A stretch of 64,000 nucleotides of DNA, from positions 124,001 to 188,000 of the forward strand of contig NZ_NOKT01000008.1 of NCBI RefSeq assembly GCF_002237655.1. Reading direction: 5' to 3'. The notes beneath the pieces were generated by a model. It worked only from the letters and a program-made list of their open reading frames with translations. It was not told the origin of the DNA and made no database searches. The translations under genes were made by a program, and so were the position numbers. Source of the stretch: Streptomyces sp. XY006. GTDB taxonomy: Bacteria > Actinomycetota > Actinomycetes > Streptomycetales > Streptomycetaceae. Of the stretch, positions 33,877 through 44,589 are shown one piece after another (position 1 is the stretch's first letter; each line of letters opens with the position of its first letter).

Positions 33877-34353
33877 TCACCGAGGATGCCGTCCCGGCGT
33901 CAGTCTCTTCACCAGCGTGTACTCCGTGATCCCCGGCGGATAGTCCGGCACCACGCACACCACCTCGTACCCGTGCTTCCGGTAGAAGCGCGGGGCCTGG
34001 AAGTCCCAGGTCTCCAGGCGGGACATGCGGCAGGCGCGTTCCGTCACGGCGATGTGTTCCGCCCGCGCGAGCAGCCCGGCGCCCAGGCCCCGGCCCCGGT
34101 GGCGTTCGTCCACCCACAGGTACGTCACGTGCAGCCAGGTCGCCCACGTGTGGCCGACCAGACCGCCGGCCAGGTTCCCGTCGGCGTCGTTCACAGCCCA
34201 CACGTGCAACGGGACGTCCCGTTCGTCCGGTGTTCCGCGCAGGGCGCGCAGGACCGGAGAGGCGGCTGTGTTCGCCTCCCGCAGGCGTGTACGGAGCAGA
34301 TCACGTCGAGCCTTGTCGACTTCTGTCTCAAGACGGAACATGCGGCACACCAT
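33877..34353 (-). CDS. GNAT-family N-acetyltransferase
   Basis: A 158-residue acetyltransferase with the acetyl-CoA loop in YLWVDERHRGRGLGAGLLARAEHIA and the terminal strand FYRKHGYEVVCVV. The acceptor is unknown. Three clustered starts exist (ATG 34353, GTG 34350, ATG 34341) and none has a good ribosome site, so the first residues are uncertain and the message may be nearly leaderless. Confidence 0.85.
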   Translation of the reverse strand: MVCRMFRLETEVDKARRDLLRTRLREANTAASPVLRALRGTPDERDVPLHVWAVNDADGNLAGGLVGHTWATWLHVTYLWVDERHRGRGLGAGLLARAEHIAVTERACRMSRLETWDFQAPRFYRKHGYEVVCVVPDYPPGITEYTLVKRLTPGRHPR

Positions 34354-34463
34354 AAACGCGCCGGACAGTCAGTTCTGCAAATAACCTTCCGCTCCGGGCC
34401 CCCGCCCGTACCCTGATGAACAGCACCGGTGGGGGCCGGTGCCGCTCAGGGGGCGAGACAGCC

Positions 34464-34597
34464 GGGTACGACACCCGGAGTGGGGGTAGCGGTTCCTTCA
34501 CGGCGGCGGCCGTGCGGCTGCGGCGACCCGGTCATGCTGCGGCGAGGACGGACAGGCGCAGCGGACGCACACTCCGGGGTCGTACCCGCGGTGTCGT
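34464..34597 (+). promoter_or_regulatory. long inverted repeat with a competing arm, leader of LuxR regulator
   Basis: Arm 1 (34464-34482, GGGTACGACACCCGGAGTG) pairs with arm 2 (34570-34587, CACTCCGGGGTCGTACCC) with only one unpaired base. Part of arm 1 (ACGACACC, 34469-34476) can instead pair with GGTGTCGT (34590-34597). The element lies 54 bp upstream of the response regulator start. It may be two operator copies in opposite orientation or a switchable RNA leader. Confidence 0.45.
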
Positions 34598-34650
34598 CTC
34601 CCGACGATGGGGTATCCCCTGCTCTTCAAGAGCTCGGGTAAGGGGGTTTC

Positions 34651-35418
34651 GTGGTTCGCATCCGAGTCCTGGTCGTCGACGACCATCGCATCTTCGCCGA
34701 GTCACTCGCCGCGGCCCTGGCCGCCGAGCCCGACGTCGACGTCTCCGCCGCCGGCAGCGGTCCCGCCGCGCTGCGCAGCCTGGAGCGCGCGGTCGCCGAG
34801 GGGCGCCGGTTCGACGTGCTGCTCGTCGACGCCGATCTGGGCGGCAAGGTGCCGGGCGCGCGCCCGGCCGTACCCGTGCAGGAGGGCAACGAGGACGGGC
34901 TCGTGGACGGGATATCCCTGGTCACGGGCGTGCGCTCCGCGCAGCCGAACGTACGGATCGTCGTGCTCGCCGAGAAGGACGACCCGCGGCGGGCCGCGCT
35001 CGCCCTGCAGGCCGGCGCCTCCGGGTGGGTCGCGAAGGACTGCTCGCTGTCCCGGCTGCTCACCGTCATCCGGGGCGTGCTGCGCGACGAGACGCATCTG
35101 CCGCCCGCCCTGCTCACGGGCGTCCTGCGCGAGCTGACCGCCGCCCGCAAGCACCGCACCGAGAGCGAGCGGCTCGTGGAGTCCCTCACTCCGCGTGAGC
35201 GGGAAGTGCTGCGGTGCATGGTGGCGGGGCTGGGGCGCAAGGCCGTCGCCGAGCGCCTGTATCTGTCGCCGCACACCGTGCGGACCCATATGCAGAACGT
35301 CCTGGGCAAGCTGGGGGTGCATTCCACGCTCGCCGCCGTCGCGCTCGCCCGGCGGGCCGGAGTGGGGCCCGTCGACCTAGCCGGGGATGTTGTCGAACGG
35401 GGCGGTCAGCTGGCGTAG
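34651..35418 (+). CDS. NarL/LuxR-family response regulator
   Basis: A 255-residue response regulator: receiver with Asp10-Asp11, phospho-accepting Asp60 (LLVDADLG) and Lys129 (VAKD) all present, followed by a LuxR HTH (about 178-240, LTPREREVLRCMVAGLGRKAVAERLYLSPHTVRTH). A 20-residue insertion rich in Pro and Gly (KVPGARPAVPVQEG) follows Asp60. No kinase gene is beside it. GTG 34651 has a run of G 5-9 bases before it. Its 3' end overlaps the convergent tamR-like gene by 42 bp. Confidence 0.88.
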   Translation: MVRIRVLVVDDHRIFAESLAAALAAEPDVDVSAAGSGPAALRSLERAVAEGRRFDVLLVDADLGGKVPGARPAVPVQEGNEDGLVDGISLVTGVRSAQPNVRIVVLAEKDDPRRAALALQAGASGWVAKDCSLSRLLTVIRGVLRDETHLPPALLTGVLRELTAARKHRTESERLVESLTPREREVLRCMVAGLGRKAVAERLYLSPHTVRTHMQNVLGKLGVHSTLAAVALARRAGVGPVDLAGDVVERGGQLA

Positions 35419-35874
35419 CAGCCCCGCCAGTTCGCCGCGCTGGGCCCGGGTCAGCTCCGCGAGGATCGCGCGCTCCTGGTCCAGCAGGCCCGCCAGGGCC
35501 TGGTCCGCGCGGTCCCGGCCCACGTCCGTGAGCCGGACGAGGACGCCCCGGCGGTCGCTGGGATCGGGCAGGCGCTCCACCAGGCCCTTCTTCGCCAGGC
35601 GGTCGATGCGGTTCGTCATCGTGCCCGAGGTGACCAGCGTCTGGGTGAGGAGCTGTCCGGGCGAGAGCTGATACGGCGTGCCCGCGCGGCGCAGGGCCGT
35701 CAGCACGTCGAACTCCCACGGCTCCAGACCGTGCTCCGAGAAGGCCAGGCGGCGGGCCCGGTCCAGGTGCCGGGCCAGTCTGCTCACGCGGCTGAGCACC
35801 TCGAGCGGTTCCACGTCGAGGTCCGGGCGCTCCCGGCGCCATGCTGCGACCAGCCGGTCGACCTCGTCCTCCAT
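35377..35874 (-). CDS. tamR: MarR-family regulator TamR
   Basis: A 165-residue winged-helix MarR protein lying divergent to a trans-aconitate methyltransferase gene. In S. coelicolor this pair is tamR-tam; TamR represses tam and responds to trans-aconitate and related acids during oxidative stress. The HTH and wing are visible as LVTSGTMTNRIDRLAKKGLVERLPDPSDRRGVLVRLT. ATG 35874 is preferred to the upstream ATG 35922 because the latter lies inside the operator-like repeats at 35908-35940 and would add 16 residues not typical of the family. The stop overlaps the neighbouring response regulator gene. Confidence 0.85.
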   Translation of the reverse strand: MEDEVDRLVAAWRRERPDLDVEPLEVLSRVSRLARHLDRARRLAFSEHGLEPWEFDVLTALRRAGTPYQLSPGQLLTQTLVTSGTMTNRIDRLAKKGLVERLPDPSDRRGVLVRLTDVGRDRADQALAGLLDQERAILAELTRAQRGELAGLLRQLTAPFDNIPG

Positions 35875-35907
35875 GACGATCAGTGTAGTGGTTGTGTCGA
35901 CGTAGAG

Positions 35908-35940
35908 TCTCTTGACGTCCATTATCTTGACATCGAGAGA
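35908..35940. promoter_or_regulatory. TamR operator repeats between tamR and tam
   Basis: CTTGACGTC (35911-35919) and CTTGACATC (35926-35934) repeat at 15 bp spacing; the second is part of an imperfect palindrome TCTTGACATCGAGAGA (35925-35940). The position between divergent tamR and tam, and the TCTTGA core, fit a MarR-type operator acting on both promoters. Confidence 0.65.
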
Positions 35941-36014
35941 CCTGCGGCGTCACGCTGGGTGCGCGTCTCGTCCGCGCCGTCGTACGGTCACCTCGAAGGA
36001 CACCAGGAGGACCC

Positions 36015-36827
36015 ATGCCCGCCCTCACCTGGGACCCCGCCCAGTACCTGCGCCACGCGGGCCACCGCGCCCGGCCCTTCGCCGACCTCCTCGCCCGCGT
36101 CCCCGGCCTGCCCGGCGAGCCGCCCCGCGTCGCCGACCTCGGCTGCGGCCCCGGCAACGTCACCGCGCTGATCGCCGACCGGTGGCCCACCGCCCGGATC
36201 ACCGGCTACGACAACGCCCCCGAGATGCTCGCCCGGGCCCGCGCCGACCACGAGGGCCCGACCCCCGGCGGCGGGCGCCTCGACTTCGCCCCCGCCGACG
36301 CCCGCACCTGGACACCAGGCGAGCCGTACGACCTGATCGTCAGCAACGCCACCCTGCAGTGGGTGCCCGGGCACGCGGAACGCTTCGCCGACTGGGTCGA
36401 AGGGCTGAGGCCCGGCGGGGTCCTCGCCTTCCAGGTGCCCGGCAACTTCGACGCCCCCAGCCACCGGCTGATGCGCGCCCTCGCCGAGTCACCGCCCTGG
36501 CGCGACCGGCTCGCCGGCACCCTGCGCCACGCCGACGCCGTACTCGGCCCCGAGGCCTACCACGAACGGCTCGCGGCCCTCGGCTGCGCGGCCGACGTGT
36601 GGGAGACGACGTATCTGCACGTCCTGCGGGGCGAGGACCCCGTGCTCGACTGGGTGAAGGGGACCGGCCTGCGGCCCGTGCTCACCGCGCTCGCCGACGA
36701 TCCCGAGGCCCGGGAGGACTTCCTCGCCGCGTACCGGCAGGCCCTGCGGGAGGCCTATCCGGCCGGACCGCACGGCACGCCGTTCCCGTTCCGCCGGGTC
36801 TTCGCCGTGGCGCGCAAGGAGGCCTGA
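36015..36827 (+). CDS. tam: trans-aconitate 2-methyltransferase Tam
   Basis: A 270-residue SAM-dependent class I methyltransferase that esterifies trans-aconitate, an inhibitor of aconitase formed from cis-aconitate. Motifs: N-terminal WDPAQYLRHAGHRARPFADLL, SAM loop VADLGCGPGNVT, acidic GYDNAPEML and the Tam-type SNATLQWVPGH segment. ATG 36015 has AGGAGG 7 bases upstream. Controlled by the divergent tamR. The 130 bp after it, before the convergent TetR gene, are very GC-rich and can form hairpins around GGCCGGCCGCCGGCC. Confidence 0.92.
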   Translation: MPALTWDPAQYLRHAGHRARPFADLLARVPGLPGEPPRVADLGCGPGNVTALIADRWPTARITGYDNAPEMLARARADHEGPTPGGGRLDFAPADARTWTPGEPYDLIVSNATLQWVPGHAERFADWVEGLRPGGVLAFQVPGNFDAPSHRLMRALAESPPWRDRLAGTLRHADAVLGPEAYHERLAALGCAADVWETTYLHVLRGEDPVLDWVKGTGLRPVLTALADDPEAREDFLAAYRQALREAYPAGPHGTPFPFRRVFAVARKEA

Positions 36828-36958
36828 CGCCACGGCGGGCGCGCATGTCCGGCCGGCCGCCGGCCCCCCGCCGCCCGCCTCGCCGCCCGGCCCGGCGGCG
36901 GGCAACGGCTCCGTGCACCTGCACCCGGGGATCGAGGAGGACTCCCGGGAGGAAGCCG

Positions 36959-37636
36959 CTAGGCCTTGCGGCGCCCTATCAGATGAGGCCTGGCCTCCAG
37001 GCCGTCCAGGCCGTGCCACGCCAGGTTCACCAGGTGCGCGGCCACCTCGGCCTTCTTCGGCTTGCGCACGTCCAGCCACCACTGGCCGGTCAGGGCGACC
37101 ATCCCGACCAGGGCCTGGGCGTACAGCGGCGCCAGCTTGGGGTCGAAGCCGCGGCTCTTGAACTCCCGGCCCAGGATGTCCTCCACCTGGGTGGCGATGT
37201 CCGAGATCAGCGAGGCGAACGACCCGGTGGACTGGGGGATGGGCGAGTCACGGACCAGGATGCGGAAGCCGTCCGTGTACTCCTCGATGTAGTCCAGCAG
37301 CGCGAAAGCCGCCTGCTCGCACAGTTCGCGCGGGTGACCGGCGGTGAGAGAGCCGGTCACCATGTCCAGCAGGCGGCGCATCTCGCGGTCCACCACGACC
37401 GCGTACAGCCCTTCCTTGCCGCCGAAGTGCTCGTAGACCACCGGCTTGGAGACCCCGGCCTTCGCCGCGATCTCCTCGACCGACGTGCCCTCGAACCCCT
37501 TGGCGGCGAAGAGCGTGCGACCGATCTCCAGCAGCTGCTGGCGGCGCTCGGCACCGGTCATACGGGTGCGACGCGCTCGCCGCGGCTTGTCATTGCTCGG
37601 GGTGCTGCTCGAGTCGGTCGCCACAGCGACCATCAT
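36959..37636 (-). CDS. TetR-family regulator of the desaturase operon
   Basis: A 225-residue TetR repressor. Its N-terminal HTH reads RTLFAAKGFEGTSVEEIAAKAGVSKPVVYEHFGGKEGLY; the C-terminal ligand domain is helical. ATG 37636 overlaps the desaturase stop as ATGA, so the two are co-transcribed and coupled. A regulator encoded downstream of the enzyme suggests it represses its own operon in response to fatty acyl groups, acting at the paired palindromes upstream (38722-38748). That link is inference. Confidence 0.9.
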   Translation of the reverse strand: MMVAVATDSSSTPSNDKPRRARRTRMTGAERRQQLLEIGRTLFAAKGFEGTSVEEIAAKAGVSKPVVYEHFGGKEGLYAVVVDREMRRLLDMVTGSLTAGHPRELCEQAAFALLDYIEEYTDGFRILVRDSPIPQSTGSFASLISDIATQVEDILGREFKSRGFDPKLAPLYAQALVGMVALTGQWWLDVRKPKKAEVAAHLVNLAWHGLDGLEARPHLIGRRKA

Positions 37637-38652
37637 GCCGCCTCGACGGGCTCCTTCCCGCGCCGGGAGCCGCCTTCCCCGGTGGTACGCCGCGAATCGA
37701 TACGCGAGCGTGACGGCCAGCGCACGTCGTACGCCCAGCCGGCCATCTCGAACCAGCGGATCAGCCGCGCCGAGGAGTCCAGCTGGCCACGCATCACACC
37801 GTGCCGCGCGGAGGTCGGGTCGGCATGGTGCAGGTTGTGCCAGGACTCGCCGCAGGACAGGACCGCCAGCCACCACACGTTGCCCGAACGGTCACGCGAC
37901 TTGAAGGGGCGCTTGCCCACCGCGTGGCAGATCGAGTTGATGGACCAGGTCACGTGGTGCAGCAGGGCCACCCGGACGAGCGAACCCCAGAAGAAGCCCG
38001 TGAACGCGCCCCACCAGGACATCGTGACCAGACCGCCGATCAGCGGCGGCAGCGCCAGCGACACCACCGTCCACAGCACGAACTGGCGGGAGATGGCCCG
38101 CAGCGTCTTGTCCTTGATCAGGTCCGGGGCGTACTTCTCCTGCGGCGTCTGCTCCTCGTCGAACATCCATCCGATGTGCGCCCACCACAGGCCCTTCATC
38201 AGGGCCGGCAGGGTCTCGCCGAACCGCCACGGCGAGTGCGGGTCGCCCTCCGCGTCGGAGAACTTGTGGTGCTTGCGGTGATCGGCCACCCAGCGCACCA
38301 GCGGCCCCTCCACCGCCATCGACCCCGCGATCGCCAGCGCGATCTTCAGGGGCCGCTTCGCCTTGAAGGACCCGTGCGTGAAGTGGCGGTGGAACCCGAT
38401 CGTGATGCCGTGGCACCCCAGGTAGTAGAAGAAGACCAGCAGGCCGAGGTCCAGCCAGCTCACTCCCCATCCCCACGCCAGCGGCACGGCCGCCAGCAGC
38501 GCGAGGAACGGGACGATGATGAAGATGAGGAGGGCGATCTGCTCGATGGACCGCTTCTTCTCGCCGCCCAGCGTGGCGGAGGCCGCCGCGGCGTCGATGG
38601 GCTGACCGGGCGCCTGCGGGGCGTCCTCGATCACGTCGGAACTACTGGTCAT
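37633..38652 (-). CDS. acyl-CoA/lipid delta-9-type fatty acid desaturase
   Basis: A 339-residue membrane di-iron desaturase that introduces a double bond into fatty acyl chains. The three histidine boxes are HRHFTH, HRKHH and HNLHH, with membrane helices between them. ATG 38652 gives the standard length; the frame is open further upstream but has no ribosome site there, while AGGGGACG precedes 38652. Operon partner: TetR regulator. Likely role: membrane fluidity control. Confidence 0.92.
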   Translation of the reverse strand: MTSSSDVIEDAPQAPGQPIDAAAASATLGGEKKRSIEQIALLIFIIVPFLALLAAVPLAWGWGVSWLDLGLLVFFYYLGCHGITIGFHRHFTHGSFKAKRPLKIALAIAGSMAVEGPLVRWVADHRKHHKFSDAEGDPHSPWRFGETLPALMKGLWWAHIGWMFDEEQTPQEKYAPDLIKDKTLRAISRQFVLWTVVSLALPPLIGGLVTMSWWGAFTGFFWGSLVRVALLHHVTWSINSICHAVGKRPFKSRDRSGNVWWLAVLSCGESWHNLHHADPTSARHGVMRGQLDSSARLIRWFEMAGWAYDVRWPSRSRIDSRRTTGEGGSRRGKEPVEAA

Positions 38653-38721
38653 ACGCGTCCCCTGGGGGGTATGTGGATGGAGAAGGAGTAGCCCGGCCAC
38701 GGGAATCCGTGCAGTGCTTCC

Positions 38722-38748
38722 TACGGTTCCGTAACCTACGGCATCGTA
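38722..38748. promoter_or_regulatory. paired palindromes, candidate TetR operator
   Basis: Two inverted repeats in tandem, TACGG-TT-CCGTA (38722-38733) and TACG-GCAT-CGTA (38737-38748), with centres 15 bp apart, lie 70 bp upstream of the desaturase start. Spacing of one to two helical turns and arm sequence fit cooperative binding by the TetR protein of the same operon. The rest of the 295-bp gap to ppc shows no other feature. Confidence 0.6.
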
Positions 38749-38947
38749 AGTATGGCAGTGCGTCGCTCCGCGGCAAGAGCCCGACAGCCTGCGCGTCCCG
38801 GCCGACACCTATCCTTGAGTCGGTCGGACAGCGCGGTCCGCTCTGATTTCTTCCCGGACGTCCGGCCCCGTAAGCGGCGCCCGCCGCGCGAGACGCCGTC
38901 CGGGTTCCCCTCCCAGACGAGCTTCAACACTGCAAGGAGCCGCACCT

Positions 38948-41680
<2,733 letters not shown>

Positions 41681-41698
41681 CCCCTCCCCGCACACGAA

Positions 41699-41733
41699 CG
41701 GTGCCCCCGAGCCGCACAGGCCCGGGGGCACCG
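41699..41733 (+). terminator. hairpin terminator after ppc
   Basis: An 11-bp stem, CGGTGCCCCCG (41699-41709) and CGGGGGCACCG (41723-41733), lies 18 bp after the ppc stop, just before the end of the convergent gene, and could serve both. Confidence 0.85.
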
Positions 41734-41746
41734 CTCATGTCACACG

Positions 41747-42457
41747 TCAGCCGCGACCCGCCTGCCGGCGCCGGAACACCAGGAACCCGCCGGCCGCGAG
41801 CAGCACCGCCCCCACACCCGACAGCAGCCCCACCGGAGCACCGCTGCCCGTCTCGGCCAGATCACCGCCCGCGACGCCCTGCGCCGACGGCGACGCACCC
41901 GCGCCGGCCGACGCCCCCGGAGACCCCGACGCGCCGGGCTCACCCGGCTCACCCGGCTCGCCCGACGGAGCCCCGGACGCCCCGGACGACGGCGACGCGG
42001 ACGCCGGCCCGGACGGCGTCCCACCACCGGGCGCCTCGTCCTCGCAGTCCGTCCAGAACACCTTGTGCTTCGCCGCGCCCTTCTCACCGTCGAAGTTCCA
42101 GAACAGCTTGTAATGCCCGTCCGGCAGCGACAGATCCCCGCTCCGGCCGTGACCCTCGCCGTCCAGCGTCAGCGCACCCGACTTCACCGTCTCCCCCTTG
42201 TTCTCACTCGGGGGGATGGCGTCGATGTGCCAGTCGACCTGCTGACCACCGTCGAAACCGAAGGCGTCCAGGTAGAAGGTGCACACATGCGGCTCGTTGC
42301 GACGCAGCTCCTCGCCCGTCGCGGCGTCATGGATCTTGACCGTGCCGTTGTCACCGGGCGGGGTGGCGTGCGCGGCGGGAGCGAACAGGAGGGCCGCGGA
42401 GGCGGTGGCGCAGACAGCGCCGAGGGGGGAGAGGATGCGCATCGCGAGGTAATCCAT
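41747..42457 (-). CDS. sortase-anchored surface protein (LAETG)
   Basis: A 236-residue exported protein. It has a signal peptide (about 1-32, cut after HA), a 100-residue beta-type domain with one Cys pair (VCTFYLDAF and WTDCEDE), a Ser/Pro/Gly-rich spacer containing GEPGEPGEP, and at the C-terminus LAETG, a hydrophobic helix and RRR. LAxTG is the recognition motif of class E sortases of high-GC actinobacteria. The protein should be linked to the cell wall. ATG 42457 is used; ATG 42442 is possible. No sortase gene is in the window. Confidence 0.85.
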   Translation of the reverse strand: MDYLAMRILSPLGAVCATASAALLFAPAAHATPPGDNGTVKIHDAATGEELRRNEPHVCTFYLDAFGFDGGQQVDWHIDAIPPSENKGETVKSGALTLDGEGHGRSGDLSLPDGHYKLFWNFDGEKGAAKHKVFWTDCEDEAPGGGTPSGPASASPSSGASGAPSGEPGEPGEPGASGSPGASAGAGASPSAQGVAGGDLAETGSGAPVGLLSGVGAVLLAAGGFLVFRRRQAGRG

Positions 42458-42580
42458 CTTCGAGAAGTGACGGGAAGATGTGGAGGGGGCGGCTCAGCTT
42501 CCAGCCCGGCCCGGCAGCACGTCAATCACGAACACACAACACTCGGGCCCCTCCACAGAACCGGAGAACGCCCCGACCCC

Positions 42581-43084
42581 TCAGACCGTCACGAAAGCGG
42601 CCGTCAGCAACGCCACACCCGACAACCCCAGCACCCACGCCGCCCGCGTCCGCAGCAGCCCACCCGCCACCACGACCGACGCCAGCAACAACGCACCACC
42701 CAGCGGAACCCACGCGTACAGCACACCCGCCGGACCCGAACGCACCGCCTCGGCACCGCCCGGCTTCAGCACCACCGTGTACGTCCGGCCCCGCTCCACC
42801 GCGACCGACCGCTCCAGCACCACCTTCGACCGCGGCTGCGACCCCGCCGACACCGGCGCGAACCGGCCCCAGCACGTGTCGGCACCGCACCGCGTCACAT
42901 CGACCGTGCCCCGCTCCCGGCCCTTCGTCAGCATCACGTGCTGCGCCGTACCCCACGACGCCCACACCCCCGCGACCAGGATCAGCACCGCGACAGCGCC
43001 CATCACCACGAACCGCCCGAACCGCAGCACGGCGGCCGAGGCCGGACGAGAAGAAAGGGCATGGGCGGGCATGGCCGGGATCAT
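42581..43084 (-). CDS. membrane protein of unknown function
   Basis: A 167-residue protein with one helix near the N-terminus (about 24-46), an extracellular domain with a single Cys pair (VTRCGADTCWGR) and two helices near the C-terminus (about 120-140 and 148-166). No family recognised. ATG 43084 has GAGG 8 bases upstream. It follows pth by 42 bp in the same direction and may be the last gene of the prs-rplY-pth run. Confidence 0.72.
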   Translation of the reverse strand: MIPAMPAHALSSRPASAAVLRFGRFVVMGAVAVLILVAGVWASWGTAQHVMLTKGRERGTVDVTRCGADTCWGRFAPVSAGSQPRSKVVLERSVAVERGRTYTVVLKPGGAEAVRSGPAGVLYAWVPLGGALLLASVVVAGGLLRTRAAWVLGLSGVALLTAAFVTV

Positions 43085-43126
43085 TGGCCATGCCTCAACG
43101 GCCCGTCAACCTCGCCGGGTGACAAG

Positions 43127-43729
43127 TCAGGAGTTGTACGTGCTTTGCGCCCGCTCCAGCCCCTCGATCACCAGACACTCCACCGCGTCCGCCGCCCGGT
43201 CCACGAAGTAGTCCAGCTCCTTGCGCTCCGCCGACGAGAAGTCCTTCAGCACGAAGTCCGCCACCGGCATCCGCCCCGGAGGCCGCCCGATCCCGAACCG
43301 CACCCGGTGGTAATCCGCCCCGAACGCCTTCGTCATCGACTTCAGACCGTTGTGCCCGTTGTCCCCGCCGCCCAGCTTCAGCCGCAGCGTCCCGTAGTCG
43401 ATGTCCAACTCGTCGTGCACCGCCACCACATGAGCCACCGGCACCTTGTAGAAATCCCGCAGCGCGTTCACCGGCCCGCCCGACAGGTTCATGTACGACA
43501 TCGGCTTCGCCACGATCACCCGCCGGTTCAGCGGCCCCGGCGGCCCGATCCGGCCCTCGACCACCTGCGCCTGCGCCCGCCCGGCCCGCTTGAACCTCCC
43601 CCCGACCCGCTCCGCCAGCAGATCGGCCACCATGAAGCCCACGTTGTGCCGGTTGCCCGCGTACTCCGGCCCCGGATTGCCCAGCCCCACGATCAGCCAG
43701 GGAGCGGCGGCATCGGTCGTCACGTCCAT
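43127..43729 (-). CDS. pth: peptidyl-tRNA hydrolase
   Basis: A 200-residue enzyme that frees tRNA from prematurely released peptidyl-tRNA. Motifs: [19 protein letters not shown] with the catalytic His, [10 protein letters not shown], and [27 protein letters not shown] 43729 has AAGGAG upstream. It follows rplY by 69 bp; this order is general in actinobacteria. Confidence 0.96.
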   Translation of the reverse strand: MDVTTDAAAPWLIVGLGNPGPEYAGNRHNVGFMVADLLAERVGGRFKRAGRAQAQVVEGRIGPPGPLNRRVIVAKPMSYMNLSGGPVNALRDFYKVPVAHVVAVHDELDIDYGTLRLKLGGGDNGHNGLKSMTKAFGADYHRVRFGIGRPPGRMPVADFVLKDFSSAERKELDYFVDRAADAVECLVIEGLERAQSTYNS

Positions 43730-43798
43730 GTCTCCTTCATACGCGTCGGCCGCTGCCCCGCACGGGAACAGCGGCCGACGAAACGACGACGAAGAGGA

Positions 43799-44395
43799 TC
43801 AGGCCTCGGCGGCCTCGTCCTCAGCGGCCTCCTCGCCCTCCGGGGCCTCCTCGGCCTGCGCGGCCAGCACCTGCAGGACGACGGCGTCCTCCTCGACGGC
43901 CAGCGTCGTGCCCTTCGGCAGCGTGATGTCCTTGGCCAGGATCGAGGCACCGGCCTCCAGACCCTCCACCGACACCGTCACCGACTCGGGGATGTGCGTC
44001 GCCTCGGCCTCGACCGGCAGCGCGTTCAGCACGTGCTCCAGCAGGTTGCCGCCGGGAGCCAGCTCACCCTCGGTCTGCACCGGGATCTCGACCGTGACCT
44101 TCTCGCCACGCTGGACCAGCTGCAGGTCCACGTGCTCCAGGAAGCCCTTCAGCGGGTCACGCTGCACCGACTTCGGAATCGCCAGCTCGTTGGTCTTGCC
44201 GTCGATGTCCAGCGCGATCAGCACGTTCGGCGTACGCAGCGCCAGCAGCAGCTCATGACCCGGCAGGGTCAGGTGGATCGGGTCGGAACCGTGCCCGTAC
44301 AGGACACCCGGAACCTTGTCCTCACGACGGATACGGCGCGCGGCACCCTTGCCGAACTCGGTGCGCGTCGCGGCGGAGATCTTCACCTCGGACAT
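43799..44395 (-). CDS. rplY: 50S ribosomal protein L25/general stress protein Ctc
   Basis: A 198-residue L25 of the long (Ctc/TL5) type: an N-terminal 5S rRNA-binding domain (GKGAARRIRREDKVPGVLYGHG) and a C-terminal beta domain, ending in a Glu/Ala-rich acidic tail (EEAPEGEEAAEDEAAEA). ATG 44395 has GAGGAG 5 bases upstream; a GTG two codons earlier is less likely. Located between prs and pth as usual. Confidence 0.95.
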   Translation of the reverse strand: MSEVKISAATRTEFGKGAARRIRREDKVPGVLYGHGSDPIHLTLPGHELLLALRTPNVLIALDIDGKTNELAIPKSVQRDPLKGFLEHVDLQLVQRGEKVTVEIPVQTEGELAPGGNLLEHVLNALPVEAEATHIPESVTVSVEGLEAGASILAKDITLPKGTTLAVEEDAVVLQVLAAQAEEAPEGEEAAEDEAAEA

Positions 44396-44589
44396 AGTCA
44401 CTCCTCGAAGTCAGAAACGGACGTGGTCACCCGGCCACGAACGGCCTGCTACGAAGAGCGCGTCGATAACGGACCGCCGCATCCCGCTGAACCAACGGGA
44501 ACGGCCTCCCTCGCCGAGCAACTGCAGCAGTCTACTCGGACCCGGAGGCCGCACCCAAAACGATCTCTGCAGGAGCCCTGCGGCGATCC

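Noticed and set aside
35912..38281. 789-codon frame covering tam, TetR and the desaturase
   Set aside because: Out of frame or antisense to three recognised genes; highly Arg/Pro-rich, no start signal.
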